Positions 1 to 7,588 of a stretch of 64,000 nucleotides of DNA are shown here, one piece after another. The stretch lies in NCBI GenBank assembly GCA_040376705.1, contig JBEIQE010000008.1, positions 1-64,000 on the forward strand, in the 5' to 3' direction. A model generated the notes under the pieces. The model searched no databases and was not told where the DNA came from. It saw only the letters and a program-made list of their open reading frames with translations. The stretch comes from JBEIQE01 sp040376705. Its GTDB lineage: Bacteria; Pseudomonadota; Alphaproteobacteria; UBA2400. The position numbers and the translations under genes are program-made. Position 1 is the stretch's first letter. Every line of letters starts with the position of its first letter.

Positions 1-880
1 TAACTGTGCAGCTATTCCCGAGAACCTGCTTGAATCCGAACTGTTCGGCCACGAGAAGGGCGCGTTCACCGGCGCTGTAGCCCGCCGCGTGGGTAAGTTC
101 GAAGAAGCTTCAGGCGGCACACTGCTGCTCGATGAAGTCACTGAAATGCACCCTCATTTACAGGCCAAACTGCTGCGCGCCCTGCAGGAGCGCGAGATCG
201 ACCGCGTGGGTGGCTCCGGCCCCGTGAAGGTAGATGTGCGCATTTTGGCTACATCTAACCGCAATATGGCTGATGCCGTAAAGCAAGGTAAGTTCCGCGA
301 AGATTTGTACTACCGCCTCAACGTCATGAGCATCAAGCTGCCGCCACTGCGTGAGCGCCCGGCGGATGTGGCGGTGCTGTGCGAGCACTTCATCCGCAAG
401 TATTGCGAAGCTAACGGGTTGGGTGGCAAGACCCTCAGCCCTGCCGCGCGCGAAATGCTGCTGCGTCACTCATGGCGCGGTAACGTGCGCGAGCTTGAGA
501 ACACTATGCATCGTGCCGTGCTGCTGGCCAACGGCAGCGTGATTGAGCCGGATGCCGTGCTGCTTTCAACTGACCTGCTGCCCGAGGGTATGAGCGCGCC
601 GCTCGCCGCACAAGCCACCGCCTCACACGCTGCACCTGCTGCAGCCGGTAGCTCTGCGGGCACCTCAAGTGGCTCGATGGTGGGCCGTACAGTGGCCGAG
701 GTTGAGCGCGATCTGATTATCGATACGCTGGGCCACACCCTGGGTAATCGCACGCATGCGGCCAATATTCTTGGCATCAGCATCCGTACCCTGCGCAACA
801 AGCTCAAGCAATATGGCGACGAAGGCCTTGATGTTCCACCCCCCGCCGCGGGCGATCCCAGCGAGCGGGAAGCATCCTGA
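1..880 (+). CDS. flbD: Sigma-54-dependent transcriptional activator, FlbD-like (5' truncated by window edge)
   Basis: The reading frame is open from base 2, so the gene begins upstream of the window. The visible part starts inside the AAA+ domain just before the GAFTGA loop that contacts sigma-54, and continues through the Walker B region (GGTLLLDE) and the arginine-finger region. The C-terminus carries a Fis-type helix-turn-helix with the motif NRTHAANILGISIRTLRNKL. The receiver domain and Walker A, if present, lie outside the window. The stop is 18 bp before flhA, so the two are probably co-transcribed. FlbD of Caulobacter activates class III/IV flagellar genes with sigma-54, and the flhA neighbour supports that role. 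The family is certain; the FlbD assignment rests on context. Confidence 0.85.
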   Translation, partial: NCAAIPENLLESELFGHEKGAFTGAVARRVGKFEEASGGTLLLDEVTEMHPHLQAKLLRALQEREIDRVGGSGPVKVDVRILATSNRNMADAVKQGKFREDLYYRLNVMSIKLPPLRERPADVAVLCEHFIRKYCEANGLGGKTLSPAAREMLLRHSWRGNVRELENTMHRAVLLANGSVIEPDAVLLSTDLLPEGMSAPLAAQATASHAAPAAAGSSAGTSSGSMVGRTVAEVERDLIIDTLGHTLGNRTHAANILGISIRTLRNKLKQYGDEGLDVPPPAAGDPSEREAS

Positions 881-898
881 TAAGGGAGAGCGGCCTTC

Positions 899-3049
899 AT
901 GGCTGAGCCAACCCCCACACCAGCGCCAGGCACGGGAATGAGCACATTCCTGAGTAATTCCAACTCGGCCTTTGGTCAGGCGCAGGGGCTCATGCGCCGC
1001 GGCGATATCCTCATGGCGCTCGCCATCACGGTTATCCTCGCTGCTCTTATTCTACCTATGCCAGCCATTATGCTGGATATGTTCCTGGCGTTGTCGATCA
1101 CCTTCTCGGTGCTCATTCTCATGACTTCGCTGTTTATTGCCAAGCCACTTGAGTTCAGCTCGTTCCCCACCATCCTGCTGGTGGCAACCATGCTGCGCCT
1201 GTCACTCAATCTGGCGTCTACCCGCCTCATCCTCACTGAGGGTCATAACGGTACTGACGCTGCGGGTCACGTGATCGAGGCCTTTGCCGGCTTTGTGATG
1301 GGCGGCGACTTCATCATCGGCGTGGTGGTGTTCTTCATCCTCGTTATCGTCAACTTCATCGTTATCACCAAGGGTTCGGGCCGTATTGCCGAAGTGGCTG
1401 CGCGCTTCACATTAGACGCCATGCCCGGCAAGCAGATGGCGATTGACGCTGATTTGTCGGCTGGTCTGATCGATGAAAACGAAGCCCGCCGCCGCCGCAA
1501 AGAGCTGGAAGAAGAAAGCAGCTTCTTCGGCTCGATGGACGGTGCAGCCAAGTTCGTGCGCGGCGATGCTATCGCCGGCCTACTCATCACTTTCATCAAT
1601 ATCGTGGTGGGTGTGGTCATCGGTACATTCCGCCATGAGATGGAAATCGGCGAAGCGTTTGATGTGTATACTACCCTTACCGTGGGCGATGGTCTGGTCA
1701 CGCAAATCCCGGCGCTGATCGTCTCCCTTGCCGCCGGTCTGCTGGTATCCAAGGCCGGTGTAGCTGGCTCGGCCGAAAAAGCCCTTATCAGCCAGCTCAG
1801 CCATTACCCCAAAGCGCTCGGTCTTTCTTCGGCTCTCACACTCATGATGGGCCTGCTGCTGACTGGCATTACGGGCCCGGGTGCTGGCATTCCGTTCCTG
1901 CTTCTCGCGGGTATCTCGGGCTTTGCCGCCTATACCATTAATAAGGGACAGGAGAAGGCCGAGGTTAAGCAGGTGGCCGATGTCGAAGCTGCCAAGAAGA
2001 AGCCGGTGGTGGCCGAAGAGCCGATCAGCACCGCGCTCGCGATCGATCTGGTTCGTCTTGAGCTGGGTTATGGCCTGCTGCCGCTCATCAATAGCGAGCA
2101 GGGCAAGCGCCTGACTGACCAGATTAAAGGCCTGCGCCGCCAGCTGGCGGGCGAGGTTGGCTTTATTATGCCCAGCGTGCGCATTCAGGATAATCTGCAG
2201 CTGCCCCCTAATGCTTATGTGGTGCGCATTAAAGAAATTGAAGTGGGCCGCGGCGAAATTCGCCCCAATATGCTGCTGGTCATGGACCCGCGCGGCGAGA
2301 CCATTACCCTGCCGGGCGAAGCTACCAAAGAGCCTACCTTCGGCCTGCCTGCCATGTGGATTGACGCCAGCTTCCGTGATGAAGCGCTGTTCAAAGGTTA
2401 TACAGTGGTCGACCCGCCAACGGTTATCACCACCCATATTACCGAAGTGATTAAGGATAACATGCAGGAGCTGCTCTCGCACAGCGAGACGCAGAAGCTG
2501 CTGGATGAGCTCGACAAAGTACACCAGAAGCTGGTGGCCGATGTCATCCCTTCACAGATTACTGTCAGCGCGCTACAACGCCTGTTGCAGAACCTGCTGG
2601 GCGAGCGCGTTTCCATTCGTGATCTGCCCGCCATTCTTGAGGGTATATCCGAAGCTACGGGTTACACCCGCAACATCACCTCGATTACCGAGCATGTGCG
2701 CGCGCGCCTCTCGCGCCAGATCAGCCATCAGCAGACCAACGAGGCAGGCTTCATCCCGCTCATTACCCTATCGCCCGCCTGGGAGCAGGAATTCGCGCAG
2801 TCGCTGGCAGGCGAGGGCGAAGAAAAGCAACTGGCCATGGCCCCCAGCAAGTTGCAGGAATTCATCACCGCGGTGCGCACGACGTTCGAGCGCCACGCCA
2901 TGATGGGCGAAGCGCCAGTGCTGCTCACCAGCCCTGCCATCAGGCCTTATGTGCGTAGTATCATCGAGCGCTTCAGGCCGGTAACCGCGGTGATGAGCCA
3001 GAACGAAATTCACCCCAAGGCGAAGATCAAGACGCTTGGGCAAATCTAG
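899..3049 (+). CDS. flhA: Flagellar biosynthesis protein FlhA (type III export gate)
   Basis: This 716-residue protein has the family's usual length. The N-terminal half is a multi-pass membrane domain (about residues 35-350) with the conserved cytoplasmic loop containing DAMPGKQMAIDADL. The C-terminal half (about 370-716) is the soluble ring-forming domain that docks export chaperones and substrates. FlhA forms the nonameric gate of the flagellar type III export apparatus in the inner membrane. A purine-rich ribosome site (taagggagag, 881-890) precedes the ATG. The last 70 bp, including the stop codon, occur a second time at 3752-3821 with four differences. See the repeat entries. Confidence 0.97.
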   Translation: MAEPTPTPAPGTGMSTFLSNSNSAFGQAQGLMRRGDILMALAITVILAALILPMPAIMLDMFLALSITFSVLILMTSLFIAKPLEFSSFPTILLVATMLRLSLNLASTRLILTEGHNGTDAAGHVIEAFAGFVMGGDFIIGVVVFFILVIVNFIVITKGSGRIAEVAARFTLDAMPGKQMAIDADLSAGLIDENEARRRRKELEEESSFFGSMDGAAKFVRGDAIAGLLITFINIVVGVVIGTFRHEMEIGEAFDVYTTLTVGDGLVTQIPALIVSLAAGLLVSKAGVAGSAEKALISQLSHYPKALGLSSALTLMMGLLLTGITGPGAGIPFLLLAGISGFAAYTINKGQEKAEVKQVADVEAAKKKPVVAEEPISTALAIDLVRLELGYGLLPLINSEQGKRLTDQIKGLRRQLAGEVGFIMPSVRIQDNLQLPPNAYVVRIKEIEVGRGEIRPNMLLVMDPRGETITLPGEATKEPTFGLPAMWIDASFRDEALFKGYTVVDPPTVITTHITEVIKDNMQELLSHSETQKLLDELDKVHQKLVADVIPSQITVSALQRLLQNLLGERVSIRDLPAILEGISEATGYTRNITSITEHVRARLSRQISHQQTNEAGFIPLITLSPAWEQEFAQSLAGEGEEKQLAMAPSKLQEFITAVRTTFERHAMMGEAPVLLTSPAIRPYVRSIIERFRPVTAVMSQNEIHPKAKIKTLGQI
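2980..3049 (+). repeat. Direct repeat, copy 1: in-place 3' end of flhA
   Basis: The final 70 bp of flhA match 3752-3821 at 66 of 70 positions, an offset of exactly 772 bp. The differences are at 2990 (Val versus Leu codon), 3022, 3043 and 3046. The last three are synonymous third-position changes. Similarity stops abruptly one base past the stop codon. Together the copies bracket a prepilin gene. Confidence 0.9.
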
Positions 3050-3069
3050 TATTGATTGAGGAGAGGGAA

Positions 3070-3621
3070 ATGAATTCTAGATTGCGCGCCGGTTTTAATT
3101 TAGTTGAAGCTGCTATTGTTTTAGGTGTTATAGGTTTGGTAATTGGCGGTATATGGGTTGCAGCAGCAGCTGTGCAGGAGAATTATCGTCAGTCAAAAAC
3201 TCTTGAACAGGTGCTCAGCATCGCCTCTAATTTAACCCAAGTTTATAAAGGCATTCCAATAACTAGTACTAGTTTTCTTTCAGATACCAGCAACAGCGGT
3301 ATATGGGGATCAGTTTTTCCTGTCGATATGGTTGTATCCAATTCCATTCGCACTCCATATAACAGCTTATTGTCGCTGCGAATTACTAATACGCGCTCAG
3401 CTGTCTTTGGAATTAATTTTAGTCGGGTCAGTCAGTGTGCTTCTCTCGCCCCACGGCTTTATGCTGGCATAAAGCATTTACAAACCAGTGCTGATGCATT
3501 TATGACCGCCAATGATGGTTTGCCATTAGATACACCTTCGGCAGCTGCGACTAGCTGCCAAACTGAATTTAATAATAATGGCTCAGCGGATATCTCATTT
3601 TCAATTACGATACCTAATTAG
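3070..3621 (+). CDS. Type IV prepilin-like protein A, in an AT-rich inserted cassette
   Basis: The protein is 183 residues. A short 8-residue basic leader ends in Gly, followed by a class III pilin N-terminus FNLVEAAIVLGVIGLVIGG with Glu at mature position 5, the prepilin-peptidase cleavage/methylation signature. A single hydrophobic helix follows, then a polar Ser/Thr/Asn-rich globular part with two cysteines near the C-terminus (in SQCASL and SCQTEF) that could close a pilin-type disulfide loop. I start at 3070 rather than 3052 because a good ribosome site (gaggagagg, 3058-3066) precedes it. The gene is 20 bp behind flhA and conspicuously AT-rich. No pilus assembly genes are nearby. The mature N-terminus equals that of the gene at 57074-57658 over 24 residues. 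The function is a minor or major pilin or pseudopilin; which system it serves is unknown. Confidence 0.85.
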   Translation: MNSRLRAGFNLVEAAIVLGVIGLVIGGIWVAAAAVQENYRQSKTLEQVLSIASNLTQVYKGIPITSTSFLSDTSNSGIWGSVFPVDMVVSNSIRTPYNSLLSLRITNTRSAVFGINFSRVSQCASLAPRLYAGIKHLQTSADAFMTANDGLPLDTPSAAATSCQTEFNNNGSADISFSITIPN

Positions 3622-3751
3622 ATTTTTTAGTATTTAATTTATGTATTTAGTTATTCAGAGTTTATGTCTATGTCGGGATATTATTAAAAAAGATTAGGGC
3701 TTCTAAACTAGGTGGATAAATAAAGATGTTTGAACTCATCTGTTTCAGTAG

Positions 3752-3821
3752 GGTAACCGCGCTGATGAGCCAGAACGAAATTCACCCCAAGGCCAAGATC
3801 AAGACGCTTGGGCAGATTTAG
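3752..3821 (+). repeat. Direct repeat, copy 2: displaced 3' end of an flhA allele
   Basis: This non-genic segment reads, in frame, as the last 22 codons of flhA plus the same stop codon, with one conservative substitution (Val to Leu) and three silent changes. Upstream of 3752 the resemblance to flhA vanishes. It lies 17 bp before the start of the next gene (3839) and probably marks the ancestral flhA/3839 junction. The synonymous bias means it comes from a functional flhA allele rather than from decay in place. Confidence 0.9.
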
Positions 3822-3838
3822 TGGAGAAAAGCTAACCC

Positions 3839-4123
3839 ATGAGCCGCTATCGCTTTCAGGCCTATCTGTATGAGATTCCGCATGTCTGGTGGTTTATTCT
3901 GCCCATCCATCTTTTGCTAGTTATCTGGTGTTTGTACGGGCTCTACCGCGCGCCTAGGGGTTTAGGTAAATGGTTCTGGGCACTGGTTGTCATCCTGCTG
4001 CCTGTGCTGGGCCCGATTTTCTATAAGGCTTTCTCCAGCCCACCTCCGGTCAAGCCAGATGACCAGCGCAGTAAATACGTTATTGGAACTGATCCCGGGC
4101 GCTTCTTCAGGACTAAGGATTAG
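3839..4123 (+). CDS. Small membrane protein resembling the PLDc_N family
   Basis: The protein has 94 residues with two hydrophobic helices (about 17-36 and 45-65) separated by a short basic loop (APRGLGKWFW), then a polar Pro-rich tail. The arrangement, with a Trp before the second helix and the motif LLPVLGPIFY, resembles the PLDc_N / phospholipase D-nuclease N-terminal family of bacterial two-helix proteins. The start has a ribosome site (gtggagaaaag, 3821-3831). The gene lies just behind the displaced flhA 3' end and was probably the original downstream neighbour of flhA. Its role is unknown. Confidence 0.6.
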   Translation: MSRYRFQAYLYEIPHVWWFILPIHLLLVIWCLYGLYRAPRGLGKWFWALVVILLPVLGPIFYKAFSSPPPVKPDDQRSKYVIGTDPGRFFRTKD

Positions 4124-4135
4124 TTCTGGGTAAAT

Positions 4136-4831
4136 CTAAAACGGACTATACATTTGCCCGAACAGCTGGCGGTAGGCGGGTTCGTAGTCATCTGCCACAA
4201 ACGGTGGAAGCGGGCTTTTACCGGCGGCATGCTGGCGCACGAGCGGCACATCGGCGATATTCACCGGCACGATGATATTCTGTCCCGCCCACATATTGTT
4301 GCGTTCGCGCAGCGAAAGCGGAATGGCGCCGCGCTCGATCTGTTTCACCGAGCCCGGCGAGAGTGGTCCGGAGTAGATTACGCATAACGCATCCTGCGCT
4401 TTGGCAAAGCCACTGGCGGCGGCATGCGTACAGCTCAGGGCGTGCGCCTTGAGCGGGTGTGTACCGGGTTTGGCAAAAATATACTCAACCTCCAGCAGCT
4501 GCTGCTGCACGCTGCCGCCATAGGCGAGGGCGCAAAGTTCACCCGCCATCCATAACCCCATTTCAAAGCCATTGGGTGCCGGGTTACGACCACAGGCTAA
4601 GGCATCCAGCCGGTTGATCACAGGGTTGCTGTATATAATATAGTCGCGCAGGTCCGCATGGCCGGTATTGGCAGCTTTCTGCCAGTCGCGCGCTACGGCA
4701 TTTGTAGTGGCGGGGTCGAAGAGTTTAACCTCAAGCTGCGCAGCTGCCTTGTGCCCCAGTGTTTCGGCCACATAGGCATGCACTGCAGTGGCCGCGGCAT
4801 CAAAAGCTGCTGTGGGTTTTGAAAATGACAT
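4136..4831 (-). CDS. Hypothetical protein, 231 residues
   Basis: I do not recognise this protein. It has no signal peptide or membrane segment, is Ala-rich, and contains several cysteines and tryptophans in scattered hydrophobic stretches. It converges on the 3839 gene, leaving 12 bp between stops, and has normal GC-rich codon use like the flagellar genes around it. Its promoter would lie in the 38 bp between its start and the end of the 4870-5472 gene, so the two minus-strand genes may be co-transcribed. Confidence 0.6.
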   Translation of the reverse strand: MSFSKPTAAFDAAATAVHAYVAETLGHKAAAQLEVKLFDPATTNAVARDWQKAANTGHADLRDYIIYSNPVINRLDALACGRNPAPNGFEMGLWMAGELCALAYGGSVQQQLLEVEYIFAKPGTHPLKAHALSCTHAAASGFAKAQDALCVIYSGPLSPGSVKQIERGAIPLSLRERNNMWAGQNIIVPVNIADVPLVRQHAAGKSPLPPFVADDYEPAYRQLFGQMYSPF

Positions 4832-4869
4832 GCCCTATAAAACGATTTTGTGCCTGTTGATTTCAAGAG

Positions 4870-5472
4870 TTAATTTTCAGGCTTTTCAGAGGTTTTAAGC
4901 ACATGCCTGCGCCACAGCGCCATGGCTACAAATGCGTTGTTCATAAACACAAGGCTAAGCGGGTAAAACGCGGTGTTGAAATTCATCTGCTCCAGCGCGG
5001 CGATAGCGAATACCCATTTAAGTCCGCTCATGAAATGCGCGATCAGCGCTTCCTCCCATGGTTTATGCCAGGTCTTGCGGAAGGTAGGGTAAAAGCCCAA
5101 GGCGTCGATCACGGTAATCAGCAGTACCGAATAGACCGGGTCTTTAGTGATCAGCCATAACGGAATACTGGCCAGCGCTGCAATAAACGTGGCCCAATCA
5201 CTGCGGGTAATACTGCGCTCGCCGCGCTGCAGGGCCAAAGCTGTAATTGCAAAGCAAACGCAGGCGGTAACGCCGGTAATCCACGCACCCGGTCCAGCGT
5301 GCTCGCTAATTTGAATGACAAAGGCAATAGCGGTTAAAAGCCCCCAGATGAACCATGAGAACACATGCGGTTTGGTGGTGCCTTTTAAAATGCCCGTAAA
5401 GTATGGCACATAGCCCGCAAAGCCCATGGCTACGGCGGCTAGACCCATCAGGACTTTAAAATCGAGTTCCAT
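4870..5472 (-). CDS. Multi-pass membrane protein with PQ-loop/SWEET-like repeats
   Basis: The protein has 200 residues and about six or seven hydrophobic helices. Two internally similar units are visible. One (about 18-45) carries GYVPYFTGILKG followed by a Trp-rich helix. The other (about 125-150) carries DALGFYPTFRKTW followed by a similar helix. A proline in the first helix followed by a short polar stretch is what PQ-loop and SemiSWEET-type transporters show. A small-molecule transport role is therefore plausible, but the family call is tentative and the substrate unknown. It is the first gene of a minus-strand pair with 4136-4831. Confidence 0.55.
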   Translation of the reverse strand: MELDFKVLMGLAAVAMGFAGYVPYFTGILKGTTKPHVFSWFIWGLLTAIAFVIQISEHAGPGAWITGVTACVCFAITALALQRGERSITRSDWATFIAALASIPLWLITKDPVYSVLLITVIDALGFYPTFRKTWHKPWEEALIAHFMSGLKWVFAIAALEQMNFNTAFYPLSLVFMNNAFVAMALWRRHVLKTSEKPEN

Positions 5473-5707
5473 GCCCGCAGTTATAAACGCACTGCGCCGT
5501 AAACGCTAAGAAATCGTATAAATACAGCACAAAGAATCTTTGCCGTTTTGCACGCAATTCGGGCTGGATTCAGGATTTATCAATAATCAGGGCTCATAAC
5601 GCGCGCCCCGCTACTCTGGTTTTTGAGTCGGGGTCTTAAAAACAACAAAGAGAAGGCTTCTCTAGAGGCCCGAATACCCTTATCTTTATTTATGGAGTAG
5701 CACGCAT

Positions 5708-6712
5708 ATGCGTTTGAAGTCGTTCACCGCCAAGACTGCCGCCGAAGCCATGGCCGAGGTGCGTAAAGCCTTGGGCGATAATGCCATCATCGTGGCCACC
5801 CGCGATGAAGGCGGCGAAGTACGCGTGACCGCAGCGCTCGACGATAGCCCGCTGCCCCCGCCGCAGCCCACCACAGCGACGCCCGAGTTCTATGACGAGC
5901 CGACCGAGCCCGAGAGCCTCGATGCGATTGACCAGGTGGTTACAGCGCTTGAGAACCACTCGGTGCCGCGCGATATCCTTGAGCGCCTGACCGATACACT
6001 GCAGGCTTTCGACCTCGAGCAGCCCATCCTCGCCCTCGGTGCTGCACTTGATGCCTCTTTCTCTTTCCAGCCGCTACCTGAGGGTAAGGCGGTTAAGCCC
6101 ATCATGCTCGTCGGCCCCCCGGGCGTGGGCAAGACCCTGACCGTGGCCAAGCTCGCCACCCGCCTTGCCCTGCGTGGTGCATCGGTCAGTGTGATTACAA
6201 CCGATACTGACCGCGCTGGCGGCATCGAGCAGCTGGCCGCTTTCACCCGCCTGCTCAAGGTTGACCTGCTTGAGGTTGAGGACATGGGCGCGCTGCAGGA
6301 TGCCCTCTCGGTGCGTAAGGGTGTCGATCAGGTGATTATCGATACTGCAGGTATCAACCCGTTTGATGCCGCCGCTGTAGGCGCGTTGGGCCGCGCGATC
6401 AAGCAGATCAATGCCGATGCCGTGCTGGTGCTGCCCGCCGGTATGGATGCCGCTGAGTCAGGTGAAATCGCCGCCGCCTTCCACGCCGCTGGCGCAACAA
6501 GATTACTCGCGACTCGCCTTGATAGCGCCCGCCGTTTAGGTAGCCTGCTTACTGCCGCCTACCGTGGCCGCCTGCGTTTTTGTGATGTGGCGCACTCGTC
6601 CAGTGTTACCGCGCCACTCGCCCCATTAAATCCGATGGCTCTTGCAAGGCTCCTCTTGCCTGAGACTCAATCAACCGCTAATGCTGAACGCCAGACTGGG
6701 ACCAATGCATGA
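5708..6712 (+). CDS. flhF: Flagellar SRP-type GTPase FlhF
   Basis: The protein has 334 residues. A short N-terminal B-like domain begins MRLKSFTAKTAAEAMAEVR, followed by an acidic linker, an N domain and a GTPase G domain. The P-loop GPPGVGKT lies near residue 135, TDTDRAGGIEQL near 160 and DTAG near 217. FlhF fixes the number and polar position of flagella together with FlhG. The start follows a Shine-Dalgarno sequence in tatggagtag (5691-5700). The stop overlaps the flhG start by four bases (ATGA), so translation is coupled. Confidence 0.95.
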   Translation: MRLKSFTAKTAAEAMAEVRKALGDNAIIVATRDEGGEVRVTAALDDSPLPPPQPTTATPEFYDEPTEPESLDAIDQVVTALENHSVPRDILERLTDTLQAFDLEQPILALGAALDASFSFQPLPEGKAVKPIMLVGPPGVGKTLTVAKLATRLALRGASVSVITTDTDRAGGIEQLAAFTRLLKVDLLEVEDMGALQDALSVRKGVDQVIIDTAGINPFDAAAVGALGRAIKQINADAVLVLPAGMDAAESGEIAAAFHAAGATRLLATRLDSARRLGSLLTAAYRGRLRFCDVAHSSSVTAPLAPLNPMALARLLLPETQSTANAERQTGTNA

Positions 6713-7515
6713 CTGAGCCAATACAAGCTTCTGCTGCGCCATCGCCCACTGCAACCATCCAACCGTTGCGGGGCCGTAATCTTATAGCCATTGCTTCGGG
6801 CAAGGGCGGTGTTGGTAAAACATGGTTCTCCATCACACTTTCGCATGCGCTCGCCAAGCTGGGCCGCAAGGTTCTGTTGTTCGATGGCGATTTGGGTCTG
6901 GCCAACGTTGATATCCAGCTGGGCCTGATGCCCGAGCGCGACCTTGGCGCGGTGATCGACCGCTCGGCCACCATTGAGCAGGTGGCGCAGCGCTATCCGG
7001 CTGGCGGGTTCGAGATTGTGGCAGGCCGTTCCGGCTCGGGCTCGCTCGCCTCGCTCACCACCCAGCGCCTCTCGGAACTACGCAACGACCTGCTGCAGAT
7101 TGCCGGCAAGTACGACCATGTACTGCTCGACTGCGGCGCGGGTATCGACCGTAACGTACGTGTGCTCTCTGGCCCCGCTGGCGTCACGCTGGTGGTGACC
7201 AATGATGAGCCAACCGCGATTACCGATGCCTATGCGTTTATCAAAGTGACCTACGCCACCAACCCAGCGGCTGATATCCGCATCATCATCAATCAGGCCA
7301 ATACCAAGTCTGACGGTGAGCGTACTTACTCAACCATCCTCAAGGCCTGTGAGAACTTCCTCGGCAAGTCGCCGGGCCTTGGCGGTATCATCCGCCGCGA
7401 TCCGCGCGTGCCGGATACCATTCGCCACCAGACCCCCATTCTTGTGCGTTCGCCCAATAGCGAAGCCGCCGAGGATGTCGAGCGTATTGCTGCCGTATTG
7501 GCAGAGCCCAAATAA
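6709..7515 (+). CDS. flhG: MinD-like ATPase FlhG (FleN), flagellar number regulator
   Basis: The protein has 268 residues. An N-terminal extension of about 22 residues precedes the deviant Walker A motif GKGGVGKT (near 30-37). The MinD/ParA signature LLFDGDLGLANVDIQLGL follows, then DHVLLDCGAG (Walker B) and VVTNDEPTAITDAYAFIK. FlhG antagonises FlhF and, in polarly flagellated bacteria, FleQ-type regulators, limiting flagellar number. The ATGA overlap with flhF and the gene order are the standard arrangement. The C-terminal membrane helix of MinD is absent or short. Confidence 0.93.
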   Translation: MTEPIQASAAPSPTATIQPLRGRNLIAIASGKGGVGKTWFSITLSHALAKLGRKVLLFDGDLGLANVDIQLGLMPERDLGAVIDRSATIEQVAQRYPAGGFEIVAGRSGSGSLASLTTQRLSELRNDLLQIAGKYDHVLLDCGAGIDRNVRVLSGPAGVTLVVTNDEPTAITDAYAFIKVTYATNPAADIRIIINQANTKSDGERTYSTILKACENFLGKSPGLGGIIRRDPRVPDTIRHQTPILVRSPNSEAAEDVERIAAVLAEPK

Positions 7516-7588
7516 TGACCTCCTGCCTGCCGGCACTGGTTGGCTGTGCAGGCGGTGTCATTAGCGCCGGTTTTGTGTTGGTGCCGTA

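Noticed and set aside
5540..5575. Possible sigma-54 promoter (TTGCACG...) upstream of flhF
   Set aside because: The -12 part lacks the GC dinucleotide at the needed spacing, so the match to the -24/-12 consensus is poor.
7516..7588. Attenuator-type hairpin between flhG and the FliK-like gene
   Set aside because: The inverted repeat is imperfect and has no T-tract; probably just a coupling gap.
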